From positions 545,856,202-545,920,201 of the forward strand of contig NC_081412.1 of assembly GCF_030272615.1 (NCBI RefSeq): a stretch of 64,000 nt of DNA. The letters run 5' to 3'. Made by a program: the position numbers and the translations under genes. The notes beneath the pieces were generated by a model that did not search any database, had not been told where the DNA came from, and was given only the letters and a program-made list of their open reading frames with translations. How positions within the stretch are numbered: the first letter of the stretch is position 1; the number at the start of each line of letters is the position of its first letter. This DNA is from Cryptomeria japonica. Its lineage: Eukaryota > Streptophyta > Pinopsida > Cupressales > Cupressaceae. Of the stretch, positions 34,291 through 44,834 are shown one piece after another.

Positions 34291-35809
34291 CATGACTATG
34301 CAGGAGATTCAATTGCAAAGTGTGGGTTTGAGTGAGTTAAAAGACCTCTACAAGGATGATAAGGATTTTGCAGAGATATATAATGTTTGTACTGATTTTT
34401 CTAATACCTCACATGTCTCTTATTCAAAATACATGATACAAGAGGGTTTTTTGTTCAAAGGTCATCTTCTTTGCATACCTCAATGTTCTATGAGGCAAAA
34501 TATTATTCAAGAGAAGCATCAAGGAGGTCTAGGAGGTCATTTTGGCATTGATAAGACTTTGGAGCAGGTTGGTAGGTTTTATTATTGGCCCAAGTTGCAA
34601 TCAAAAGTGAGAATATTTGTAGAGCAATGTATCATCTGCCAAAGAGAAAAAAGAACCTCAAGTAATGCAAGTTTATATCAACCCTTGGTCATACCTTAGA
34701 GGCCTTGGGAATGTTTGAGTATGGATTTTGTGTTAGGCTTGCCTAGTACACCAATAGGATTTGACAATGTGTATGTGGTAGTAGATAGGTTCAGCATAAT
34801 GGAACATTTCATACCTTACAAGAGTACCAATGATGCCACCTATATTGCATGCCTCTTCTTCAAGGAGATAGTCAGAATTCATGGTCTTCCAATCAACATT
34901 GTTAGTGAGAGAGATGTGAAGTTTTTAAGCCACTTTGTGAGGACACTTTGGAGGAAGTTGGGCACCAAGTTATCTTTCTCATCTACCTATTATCCTCAAT
35001 CAGATGGTCAGATAGAGGTAGTCAACCAGTCATTGGGTAACTTTCTAAGATGTCTTACCAAACAACATGGGAAGACTTGGGATCTAGTACTTGGATAGGC
35101 AGAATATGCATGTAATGACTCAATGAACCGTAGCATAGGTAAAATCCCTTTTGAGATAGTATATGGATTCCATCCTAGGGGCATATTAGAGATCAAAGAT
35201 CTCAATTCAATGGCACCCAAGAGTGCACAAGGGGAGAAATTTGCAGAAGGCATTAAAGAGGTGCATGATAAGGTAGGGCAGTCCTTACAACATAAGTCCG
35301 AGCAGTATAAGGTTCAAGCTGAGAAAACAAGGAGGAAGGTACAATTTAAAGTAGGAGACTTAGTGCTGGCATACCTTAGGAAGGAGAGGCTTCCAAAAGG
35401 GCAGCCTATCAAGCTCATGATGAAGAAAATTGGACCTCTCAAGGTGGTGCACAAGTATGGGAAGAATGCCTGTGAGGTTGAACTTCCTCCTACCTTGGGG
35501 ATATCTCCTATTTTTAATGTATGTGATCTCTATCCATACAAGGGAGAGACACCAACAAATCAGATAGACATGCCATTACCGGTTCATGAAGAATGGATAA
35601 AGGATTTTCCACCTAGTCAACTAGTTGAGTTAGAGAGTATCTTGGATACCAAGATAGTAAAAAAGAAAAGGAAAGGAGTATACAAGCACTATCTTGTTTA
35701 TTTGCAAAGGGTTACCTAATTCAAATGCCATGTGGATGTCAGAGGTAGATATACTTCAACATGGAGTGGAGATTTCAGACCTTATAACTCAAGGGACTTG
35801 AATTCTTTG
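34291..35809 (+). pseudogene. Gypsy-2 integrase with chromodomain-like tail
   Basis: Zinc-binding region with HQGGLGGHFGIDKTL and CIICQREKR (about 34520-34650). Catalytic core with the first Asp in SMDFVLGLP (about 34715), second in SERDVKFLSHF (about 34910) and Glu in YYPQSDGQIEVVNQ (about 34985), the DD35E triad. The C-terminal part has FKVGDLVLAYLRKERLPKG and KIGPLKVV (GPY/F-like). The last segment, LESILDTKIVKKKRKGVYKH (about 35632) then YLVYLQR, fits a chromodomain, which guides insertion into heterochromatin in chromoviruses. Stops at 34697, 35096 and 35717. Confidence 0.88.
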
Positions 35810-35822
35810 ACCCAGGGGAGTA

Positions 35823-37445
35823 TGCTGTCAGGCACCTAGCACTCCAAGAATGAAAGCTTTGATTTATTTAAGTTTGTGTGTTAATTTATGATATAATTAT
35901 GGACCAAACATTGAGGACTTAGTAGAGCCATGGTTGAGTTGTCCAAATTTTGGTTTGAGTCAATTGTGCTCAGGATGCCGTTAGCCTGAGAAGTGAGATA
36001 CTTAGGTAGTTCAAAGGAAAAAATACTCTAGATGAATGTATTAATGTATTAGGAGTCAATTGAGTTGTGTTTAGGTCTTCTAGGGTTTTTGAGGACCTTT
36101 ACGAGCCTTAGAATGCATTACAATGCAAAATTGCATCCTGGAGCAAAAGTTTTCAAAAGTTGTTGTGCAACATTTCACATTTTCTTGCAAAAGTTGCATT
36201 TTTGATTATAGGCATTAGGAAGTTGGTTGAACTGACTAAAACAAGTGGATATAAGGCAAATTTCACTTCATTGTATGGGTTGGAGGATTGGAAATGCAAA
36301 AACAAGTTTTTGGTTTGTGAAGCAACCTTGTTTCCACCGGTTGTTGACAATTGTCTTGTTTTCCTTGTTTGTATGGTCCAGTACGAAATAGATGGTGTAA
36401 AATCATTGCCATATTTGTATGTTTATTGTATTTTCTTTCATTAAGGTTGATTTTCAGGTTTGATTGTTCCAAGTTGTAGAGATTTCTTTCATTCTTTGCA
36501 ACTAGGAGCAAAACCCTTGCAAGTAGGGTTTAAGAGAAAGAAATGGATCTAACCTAGGCATTCTTTGATGGAACCTGTTGAAATCACTAAGAATGATAGG
36601 TTAGGGTCTATAAATATCTTTGGAATAGGGTATGTGATGTTTCAAGTCCAGGAGGAGGAGAAACAATGAAGCCCTAGGCTCACCACTGGGAGTAGGTGAG
36701 TTAGGACAACAAGAAAAGTGTGATTTGTGAGCACATGGAGATTGGTGCAGGTCCAAGTGGCATATGAATGGAAATCCCTCTAAGTCCAATTGAAGGTTAC
36801 AAATTTTTTTGGAGAAGTATTTTTGACTGGTGAAGAGTTCTAGACCCATCTTGCCAAGTCACCGGCTAGGCCTAAAACCCTTCAAAATAGTGCAGCATTG
36901 GAAACCCCACTTGTGTGAATAACCCAGATCCACTTTTCTAGTATTGTCTGTAACTTCAAAAAGGGTACTCAAATCCATGATTTATTTCTAGTCTTGTTTG
37001 GGATGTTTTCAAATTAAACCCCTAAAGCTGCCTAGGGAGGGCTAATGCAATTAGGCCTATTTAGGTGCCGGTAGAGACCTAGAAGGGTTAAGAAGCCAAG
37101 GAGATGGATTTGGTGAGTCTTAAACCTAAAAATACATTGAAGACACCTTGTTGATGCATTGGGAAACCATAGGAAGAGATTGTGTGTTAAGATCCTTGCG
37201 AGTGTGGTTGGAGCCGAGGAGAGGAGTGTGTGAGTAACTGAGGTGGCAACCTCAAGTGGAGGAGTTGATTGACCTAAAATGATTGACTATACCTAGTAGG
37301 CAAGTCAAAAAAGTTAAGACCTTGGAGGTCCCATTAGCATAACCTCTGCCAAGTGCCATTGGAAGGACATGAGTAGTTGAAGGGTTGAGTAGGTCAAGTC
37401 AGTCAAGAAGGTGTAACAAAAAAAGCTCCAAGACTGTCTGCATCA
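35823..37445 (+). repeat. Gypsy-2 3' LTR
   Basis: 1,623 bp, preceded by the purine tract CCAGGGGAGTA; starts TGCTGTCAGGCACC and ends GTCTGCATCA. Confidence 0.9.
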
Positions 37446-37996
37446 GTATTGCTTCTAACAAGGCATTATAGTCAATCCCTTAACTAGGTGGTCCCTAATA
37501 GGATTTGTTCTTAACAGGACTTTTTGTAAAAGGTTTAATAGGCTTGGCTCCCAACATGGTGAACTTGAAAAGAGTTCAGATAGTTATCTTATGAGTCTTA
37601 TCTCACCATGGTATTTCCCATTGGGGTTTCCACATCAAAAATATTGTGTCAAGTGGTGAATGTTTTTGTGGTTATGTTTTTATGGCTGAATTGCTTAACT
37701 ACATATTTCACTTTGATAAGTTATGTTAATCGGTAACAATCTGAAATAAGGTTTTACTTATGTCAGTAAGAGTATTTGGATGATTGTGAGTTTCAAGTTG
37801 TTTACTATTATTTTTTGTAACAATCAACTGGTTTATCTTGACAGTTTTATTCTGACAAATATATTGCATTTATAGTTCTAAGTTTACTTGAGAGGTTATT
37901 TTCTGAGATAGGTGAAATTTTATCAGTTTTTCTATCTATTGATTCACCCCCCCTCTCAGCAGTTGATCGAATCCTTATTATTTCATCATACCATCA
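37446..37996 (+). repeat. Copia-A left LTR, second part
   Basis: Begins with the second GTATT and ends CCATCA just before the primer site. It holds the C-tract U5 motif at 37940-37959. Confidence 0.85.
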
Positions 37997-37998
37997 AT

Positions 37999-38010
37999 TG
38001 GTATCAGAGT
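37999..38010 (+). other. Copia-A primer binding site
   Basis: TGGTATCAGAGT, initiator-Met tRNA type with one mismatch at the end, two bases after the LTR. Confidence 0.85.
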
Positions 38011-38066
38011 GTCTCAAGTCCTCTAAGGTCTAAGCCCAACAAATTGAGGTAAATATCTTGTAGAAC

Positions 38067-38930
38067 ATGATGAAGAAGGAAGGTCTGAAGTTTAATAGAG
38101 AGAACTACAAAATATGGAGTGATAGAATGAAAATTTATATCAAGAGTCTTGGAAATTAATACTGGGAACATGTTAATAATCAATATGTTGCACCTAGTAG
38201 GATTATGACTGATGATCATAAGAAAGAGAAAGAATAAAACAACCAAACACTAGAGGCTATTATCAGTTCTTTGTCTGATGGAGAATATGTTGATGTCCAT
38301 GGTCTAGAGATTGTATATGAAGTATGGAAGAAACTTGAAGAGATTTATAGTGGTGATGAACATGTGAAGATTGCCAAGGAAGAGAGTCTAAGAGGGAAGT
38401 TTGATGACATGTGGAATGCTGAAGGTGAGAATATCCAACAATATGGTCAGAGGATAAAAAAGATAGTTGGTGAGATCAAAAGTGTTGGTGGTAAAATGGA
38501 TGATGCCACAGTATTTAGTAAGGTGTTGAGAACCCTGCTACCTATCTATGCTATCTACATTGTAGCCATTCAAGAGCTAAAATCTATTGACAAAAACAAG
38601 GTAATCCTTGAATCCATCATTGGTAAGCTCATTGCTTTTGAATTAAATGGTTATGATTGTAGTGTTCAGAAATTTGAATCAACATTTAGAGCTTCTATTT
38701 CTAACCCATCTATGAGGAAAAGTAGAGATGCTAGTCACTGTCATGAATCTAGATCCAATAGAGAAATTGATGATGAAGACAGTTTGGTTGAGCTTGAAGC
38801 ATTGTTGGCCAAGAGATTGCCCAGAGGTATTGGTAAATATAGAGGTAAATTACCTTTGAAATGTTTTGCATGCAACAAGATTGGACACATAGCTACTAAC
38901 TGTCCTAATGGTGATAATGAACACAAGTGA
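38067..38930 (+). pseudogene. Copia-A Gag (UBN2 type) with zinc knuckle
   Basis: Starts at an ATG soon after the primer site. FNRENYKIWSDRMKIYIKS is the N-terminal Copia Gag pattern, then EVWKKLEEIYSGDE, GENIQQYGQRIKKIV and VLRTLLPIY (gag-polypeptide domain), and near the end one intact knuckle CFACNKIGHIATNC (about 38860-38900). Two early TAA stops fall where Gln is plausible; it ends at a TGA at 38928. It forms the particle shell. It is closest to Copia-D Gag in this window. Confidence 0.88.
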
Positions 38931-39132
38931 GAGAAGTTCAAGAAGTACAGGGGACAAGGAAAAAGAGATTGTCTTATTGTAGTTGATGGTGGTATCACTG
39001 ATGAGGAATCTGATGGTGATACAAGGAGGTGTAGCGAAAAATTTCTGGAGAGAAGCTGTCAACACAACTGTCCACACTATGAACAAGATTTTGGTAAAAA
39101 GAGGTAAGGAAAAGACCCCTTCTGAATAATGT

Positions 39133-39345
39133 TATGGTAGATCACCTAATGTTGGTTATTTCAACATATTTGGTAGCAAATTTTTTATTAAGAGAGGTGA
39201 CTATGTTAGCAAGTTTGAGGCTAAAAGTGATGAAGGTATATTTCTTGGTTATTCCACCAAGAGTAAGGCCTACAAATGTTACAATAACCAGACACAAAGA
39301 ATCATTGAGAGTGCTGATGTTTGAGTGGATGAGTATCCTGAAGTC
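39133..39345 (+). pseudogene. Copia-A integrase C-terminal remnant
   Basis: The frame reads NVGYFNIFGSKFFIKRGD, then KFEAKSDEGIFLGYSTKSKA and a tyrosine-rich tail, the conserved region after the integrase core in Copia elements. Protease, the GAG-pre-integrase domain and the DD35E core are missing: only about 200 bp separates this from the end of Gag, where about 1.5 kb is expected. The joining deletion lies in 38990-39130. Confidence 0.85.
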
Positions 39346-39659
39346 TCAAGAGAAACCGGTGTGGAGAAAATGGATGAAGATCCTTGCATTTTGTTTTTGG
39401 AACCAGAACTTATGAAACCTAAAATCGGTAAAGAAAATACTGATGTACCAGTTCAAACAGAATAGGTAGACTCAGAAGAAGATGATGATAATGAAGAAAA
39501 TGAACCTGAAGATAATGATCATGTTATTCTAAGGTATGTGAGACTCAATCAAAATCCTCAATAGATTATTGGAGATAAAGATGCTGGAGTGCTAACCAGA
39601 AGAAGAATCAGAGAAAATTCTTGCATCATCTCCACTATTGAGCCTAGAATTGCTAAGGA

Positions 39660-40584
39660 AGCATTCGGTGATGATCATTGGGTTACAGATATGGAGGAGC
39701 TTGAACAAATTGAGAAGAACAACACATGGACTCATTAGCCCGACCGGTGAATAAAAATGTAATAGGTACTAAGTGGGTTTTTTAGGAACAAGCTGAATGA
39801 AGATGGTGTTGTAGTCCGCAACAAAGATAGATTGGTTTGCAAAGCTTATGCACAAGAAGAAGGAGAAGATTATGGTGAGAATTTTTTACCAATTGCTAGA
39901 CTAGAAGGTGTCAGAACTTTACTAGCTTTTGCAGCTCATAAGGGATTCAAAGTATATCAGATGAATGTGAAATCTACATTTTTGAATGGAATACTGGAAG
40001 AAGTATACATTGAGCAACTAGATGGTTATGCTTTAGCTAATAAAAAGGATATGGTATGTAAGTTGCACAAGGCACTATATGGATTAAAGCAAGCACCAAG
40101 ATCATGGTATGAAAGGCTTCATTCACACCTGATGAAGATAGGTTTTCAAAGAATCGATGAAGATAGTTACATATATCTCAAATTTGAAGGAGATAAGATA
40201 CTATTTAGTGAAGTGTTTGTAGATGATATCATATTTGGAGGAAATAATGACATGAGCAATGACTTTACAAATGAAATGAAAAGTGAGTTTGAAATGTCTC
40301 TAGTGGGAGAGAATTTTTTTTTCATAGGTTTGCAAATACAACAAATGAAGAGTGGTATTTTCATTACACAGTCTAAGTATGTGAAGGAGGTATTAAAGAC
40401 ATTTGGTATGAGTGACTGTAAACCAGTTGGGACACCAATGGTTACAGGTTGTAAGTTTTCTAAGGAAGATGAGGCCACATTTGTTGATGAGAAAGAGTAC
40501 AGGTCAATGATTGGGAAATTGCACTATGTTGTTCACAGCAGACCGGATATAACTCATGTAGTTGGTCTAGTTGCTAGATTTTAG
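39660..40584 (+). pseudogene. Copia-A reverse transcriptase (RVT_2)
   Basis: Begins near AFGDDHWVTDMEELEQIEKN with a broken stretch to 39832, then VCKAYAQEEGEDYGENFLPI, MNVKSTFLNGILEEVYIEQ, LHKALYGLKQAPRSWYERL (about 40060) and the active site FVDDIIFGG (about 40216-40242), intact. SKYVKEVLKTFGMSDCKPVG and SMIGKLHYVVHSRPDIT close the domain. It stops at 40582 (TAG), where a Gln is usual. Confidence 0.9.
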
Positions 40585-41152
40585 AAGAATCCTAAGGAAA
40601 CACATTTGATAGAAACCAAGAGGATTTTCATATATTTGAAAGGTACTGTTGACTATGGATTAGGAAACTTTGACTTGAAGGTGTACATAGATGCAGATTG
40701 GGTAGGTAATGTTGATGACCGGAAAAGTACAACCAGTGGAGCATTCTTTCTGGGAGGATGACTTGTTTCATGGATTAGCAAGAAGCAGAGTTGTATTTCA
40801 TAGTCTATTGCTGAAGTTGAGTACGTTGCTTCTTATATGAATTGTACCTAGGCTTTCTGGATGAGACACATTTTGGAAGGTTTCAAGTTGAAGTTTATAG
40901 AACCTATAAAGATCTTATGTGACAATACCAGTGCCATAAATATTTCAAAGAGCCCCATCTTGCATGCATGAACCAAGCACATTGAATTTAAGTATCATTT
41001 CTTGAGGGAAAAAGTGAAGAGTAAATATGTGATCTTAGAGCATGTTCCTACCAAGGATCAACTTGCAGATATCTTTACTAAACCTCTGCCTAAGACTACT
41101 TTTGAGTATCTTAGAAGTCAGCTAGGGGTTGTACCCCTTCATGAGGTAAATT
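40585..41152 (+). pseudogene. Copia-A RNase H
   Basis: Same frame as RT. YIDADWVGNVDDRKSTTSGA (about 40684), SWISKKQSCIS, AEVEYVASYMNCT, LCDNTSAINISKSPILH and ILEHVPTKDQLADIFTKPLP, the full Copia RNase H order. Four internal stops (two TAG, two TGA) all replace Gln- or Arg-type positions. It ends with EVN and TAA before the 3' untranslated part. Confidence 0.9.
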
Positions 41153-41458
41153 AAGCATGATGTAATCTACATCAGTCTCGGAGCTACTTGTAGAATTTTA
41201 TAGCAGGATTGGTGTAGGAGTGGAGTTATTCCATAGGGGGGCATCAAGTTGCAGATTGTTGCTGTTGAATAGTGAAGTTTTACATTGCATGTTTTACTTT
41301 CAATTTGGCATTGTTGTCAAAGGGGGAGAAGAACTATGTGATTATGGGAAGAAGAACTAGTGACGAAGACAACGAGAGTACATGGTAAAATGTAAACCGA
41401 GAATCCTATTCACACCATAGAAATCAATGGTATTGATATTTGTATTGCCATCAATTCC

Positions 41459-41470
41459 AAAGGGGGAGAT
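41459..41470 (+). other. Copia-A polypurine tract
   Basis: AAAGGGGGAGAT directly before LTR start TGTTGGCATT; the same tract precedes element B's right LTR at 48520-48531. Confidence 0.88.
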
Positions 41471-41956
41471 TGTTGGCATTTGCATAAAGATTGCATTAAT
41501 GATCTGTTATGTTGTCATTGATGTCAATAAATCGATAATGTTATTGTTGTAATGTTGTTTTGTAACCGGTAGGAAGAGCTAAGTGAAAGGAACTATAGCT
41601 AGTAGGTAAGTTTGTGGAGTAAACCGATATTGCTAGGCATTGGAGAGTTGAACCAGTAAACCCTACTTGTTGTTTTGATAAACCCTAACCGATTAAGTTT
41701 GGTGAATTGGTTATATTGGTTTATGATCTAATGATGAGCAGTAATGATTATGACACATATGCATATTGTATGAAGAGAGTTTCAATGAGTTTTTGGTGTG
41801 TTGAGTTAATTTTTTTTTCTTGGGAATGAGCAATTATATTGCATGTAATGCAAAGCACGTGATGAGTTACTAAGTTCGATGAAGCGGTGATCAAGGAGCG
41901 GTCAAGGCTTTCTTGAATGATGTGTAGAGATTGTTATGTAATCCAACAGTCATAAT
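41471..41956 (+). repeat. Copia-A right LTR, truncated
   Basis: Matches the left LTR from TGTTGGCATTTGC to TAATCCAACAGTCATA, then the match ends and element B LTR sequence begins. It keeps about 115 bp (near 41555-41670) that the left LTR has lost between two TTGTTTTG-like words. Confidence 0.85.
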
Positions 41957-43004
41957 TGAACCGTATAACCGGTACAGATGACTGTTTACCAATGAACCGA
42001 TAATTAGGATCTCAATTGGTAAATTGAGACAAAGTTGCATTCCGACAACCAGTATAGGTGATTCATGAAAAGTTGGATGATGCAGTTTTACAAAAGTGAT
42101 GGAGACAAGAATTTGGAGCTATGTTCATAACCACATTGGCAAATTCAACTAGACAAGCGAGATTTGATGTACAAAGAAGATAAACCGGTAGAACACTTAC
42201 CCAATAGTGATATAGTCACTTAAATTGGTAAAATGACATAGGTTTTAATTTGTTATGTCGATGGCCGACATAAGTAAAGCATGCGATTTAAGTTTATCTA
42301 GATTTATTGAACCTAGGAAATTGTTCCAAGGTTGTAGCCAACTAAATGTAAATGTTTATAAAAAGTGTGATGAGGTATCAAGTCAGTATGTGTATAAATA
42401 AGTATGTGTGTGAGATCAAAGGTGAACAAGGTGAATTTGATTGTGTGGTGTTTTGTGAAGCTCTATATTGATGTGTTATTGATGTTTTGAGGACTAAAGT
42501 GGATCTTATCAGACACAAAGGTGTTATATGAAGATCATTTGAACTGTTGTTTCCTTAACAGTTTGCAGCAGTAAAATCCCTTAACTGCGTAGGTCCTAAC
42601 GAGCCTTAACTTGTAAATCCCTTAACAAGGCAGCTCTATATCAGAGTGTTAAATCCTCTTGTGAGGTTGATCCTAACAGGGCTTATCATTTAAATCCCTT
42701 AAGTGGGTGACTCCTAACCGGGTCTACTCCTAACAGGGCATATTTGTAAGACCTTAACCAGTCAAGATTTGTATTCTGTAGATAATGAATCTTGTGGGTA
42801 TTAACTCCCACCGTGGTTTTTCCCTTTTGGGTTTCTACATATAATATCTTGTGTTATGTGGAATTTGTTTTATTGGGCATTAGTTATATGGTGATATTCC
42901 TCTTATGCTTGATAAGTTTTAAAGTGTTTAAGTTGGTGATTAGACTCATATTATTTTTGCTTGCACTGATTCAGCCCCCCTCTCAGTGCCTTATAAGTTC
43001 ATCA
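41957..43004 (+). repeat. Element B left LTR, 5' end missing
   Basis: Homologous to 48660-49655, joined at about 41957-41962 to the Copia-A right LTR. TATA box TATAAATA at 42393-42400 (same in the other LTR at 49106-49113). The C-tract U5 motif is at 42968-42987. Confidence 0.85.
42393..42400 (+). promoter_or_regulatory. Candidate TATA box of element B LTR
   Basis: TATAAATA in GTGTATAAATAAGTATGTG, identical in both LTRs. It would drive the genomic RNA from the U3/R boundary. Confidence 0.5.
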
Positions 43005-43006
43005 AT

Positions 43007-43018
43007 TAGTATCAAAGC
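43007..43018 (+). other. Element B primer binding site (decayed)
   Basis: TAGTATCAAAGC differs from the initiator-Met type TGGTATCAAAGC by one G-to-A change. It lies two bases after the LTR end ATCA. Confidence 0.8.
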
Positions 43019-43027
43019 CACACTTCC

Positions 43028-44340
43028 TTGAGGCTTAACCGCTTGGGAAGAATCCATATGGAAGACATGGGGCATATGATTTATATAGAGATGTCTCATA
43101 AACTTGCTGAAACTGAGGAAGCCGTAGAAACATTGAGAGGCAAGTATAAAATGCCACTTGCTAAAAGGAAATATATTACTGAACAACTAATGGAAGTCTT
43201 TGAAAGTAACTCTTCTGATGAAGAAAACATAGATGCATTGGTTGATGAAGTGGAGAAAATGAATGGTGAGAAAAATAGCTTGAGGAGAGAGCTTGAAGCC
43301 CTAACTATCTAGATGAGTCAAGAACTTGAAGCAAGGAGGGTAGTAGAAGACGAAACCAAAGAGAAAGAACATGAGATCTTCAAGATAAATCAAGAAAATG
43401 GAACTCTATATGCACACTGGCATGAGGAAAAAGAAGAAAAAGAAGAGATAAAGGCAGAACTGGATATGGCAATGTCTCTTAGAGAGACTCTCATGAAAAG
43501 GAACGAAGATCTTACAAAAGAACTTACTGATGCTAATGAGAAGCTTGCAAAGTTTAACAAAAGTTCTACCATGCTTGATGAACAAATCTAATCTCAAAGG
43601 ATGAATGGTGATACATCTGGATTGAGCTACAATACATTTGAGAAAGGTGAGCCTTTTGGTACAAAGAACAACATGTATGAAGGTAAATTTGCGCCTAAGA
43701 TTCAGAAACCCACCGGTAATAAATCCTATAAGCTTGTTTGTTTCAATTATCATAAGCCAGGACATACTGCTAATGTTTGTAGAAATAAATCTGATGTGAG
43801 TAACGGTTATAGACCCAATAATAATCAAGGATATAAGCCTATAATCTTTAATGGTTATTATTTCACTTGCAACATGCATGGGCATAGAGCTATTGAGTGT
43901 AGGTATGGAGAAAATAATTCTACTCCTCACATAAGTCAGAGGTTTGGTGGTGGTTGGCAAAGAACCTTTGATGACTGGAGAAGTCCTAACTGGCAGAGAC
44001 CCTATGCTAACTGCTCTAGTCCCTATGAGATGGAAAAGAGGATGAATGTGGTTTGGACAATCTGTCATAACTATGATCATGTAGCTATGAACTGCAGAAG
44101 AAAGACTGGTAGAGGCAATGCCGGATCTTGGAGAGAATTTGGTATGGCTTGTTCATTGTCATAAACTGGGACATATTGCAAGGTTTTGTAGAGAAAAGGT
44201 GAATCAATCTGTTGACTGAAAAGGGAAGATGAAAGTTGATGTGGAGGAGACCAGAGCTAAAACAAACAAAATTTGGAAAAAGAAGGATGATGAGATAATT
44301 GAAGTCAAACCATCTGAAGATCCTATTTCTTCACCTAGTG
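43028..44340 (+). pseudogene. Element B Gag-like protein with coiled coil and four knuckle positions
   Basis: One frame to 44164, with stops at 43312 (TAG) and 43591 (TAA), then a frame change. The first 190 codons are strongly coiled-coil (HKLAETEEAVETLRGKY, EKEEIKAELDMAMSLRETL). Four knuckle-like segments follow: CFNYHKPGHTANVC (about 43738), TCNMHGHRAIEC (about 43867), ICHNYDHVAMNC (about 44060) and CHKLGHIARFC (about 44150, shifted frame). Each lacks one Cys or is split by the frameshift. Ordinary Copia Gag has one knuckle. The N-terminal UBN2 part seen in element C is missing here, so this Gag is also shortened. Confidence 0.72.
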
Positions 44341-44834
44341 TGGAGAACCCTTCACTGACAAACTAAGCTGTTTAAAAGCTTAGCGGGAACTTAATTTTAG
44401 ATTCATTTCAGAACCCACTGAAGGACCATGAGGTATGTTAGATATGCATACTTTGATGTATTATGATGTTAAGAAGCGATTTTGTGATCAAACCGATAGG
44501 TTTGTTGTGTTATGTGAACTGATATTGTGTTAATAAGACATTTTAGGGTTTTACCAGTAATGACATTTAATGCGGTAGATAATGGGCAAATAAAAGGATC
44601 TTTTTGAATGTATTTGTCACATTGCATACTTCAGAGCACACAAAGAGCGAGTAGAGCAAAGCTTGTGTTTGCATAATCTAACCCGTTTGATAGAGATTGA
44701 AGTGTTTTGGTGTGATCTGCGATAAGGAATCAGTGAAGAAGTTTTGTTGGTGTCTGAAACCCTAGTGCAGAAGCGGGAAAAAGGTATTTACCAGAGAATC
44801 TTGTTATCTTTTTCTAAAGTTTGATTTGTTGAAA
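44341..44834 (+). other. Spacer between Gag and unknown ORF
   Basis: About 490 bp with no gene. It separates the Gag-like frame from the ATG at 44835 and looks like a leader (AAACCCTAGTGCAGAAGC near 44757). It could hold an internal promoter or a splice acceptor for a subgenomic message; no clear TATA box is present. Confidence 0.4.

Larger units (their letters stand above)
29538..37445 (+). mobile_element. Gypsy-2: structurally complete Ty3/Gypsy element
   Basis: LTRs 29538-31129 and 35823-37445, primer site at 31133, and gag, protease, RT, RNase H, integrase and a chromodomain-like tail in Gypsy order (integrase after RT). GTATT flanks both ends. All coding lies in one reading frame (31199-35719), interrupted by about a dozen stop codons and no frameshift. 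The chromodomain-like tail suggests a chromovirus; the clade is not determined. Confidence 0.93.
28751..41956 (+). mobile_element. Copia-A, with Gypsy-2 nested in its left LTR
   Basis: Left LTR 28751-29537 resumes at 37446 and ends at 37996. The internal region 37997-41470 has gag, the integrase C-terminal part, RT and RNase H in Copia order (integrase before RT). The right LTR starts at 41471 after AAAGGGGGAGAT but its match to the left LTR stops at about 41956. Protease and integrase core are deleted between 38930 and 39133. Outer TSD cannot be checked because the right end is lost. Confidence 0.88.

Noticed and set aside
43390-44080. Long minus-strand ORF opposite element B Gag
   Set aside because: Shadow of the coiled-coil and knuckle frame on the plus strand, which carries the recognisable motifs.
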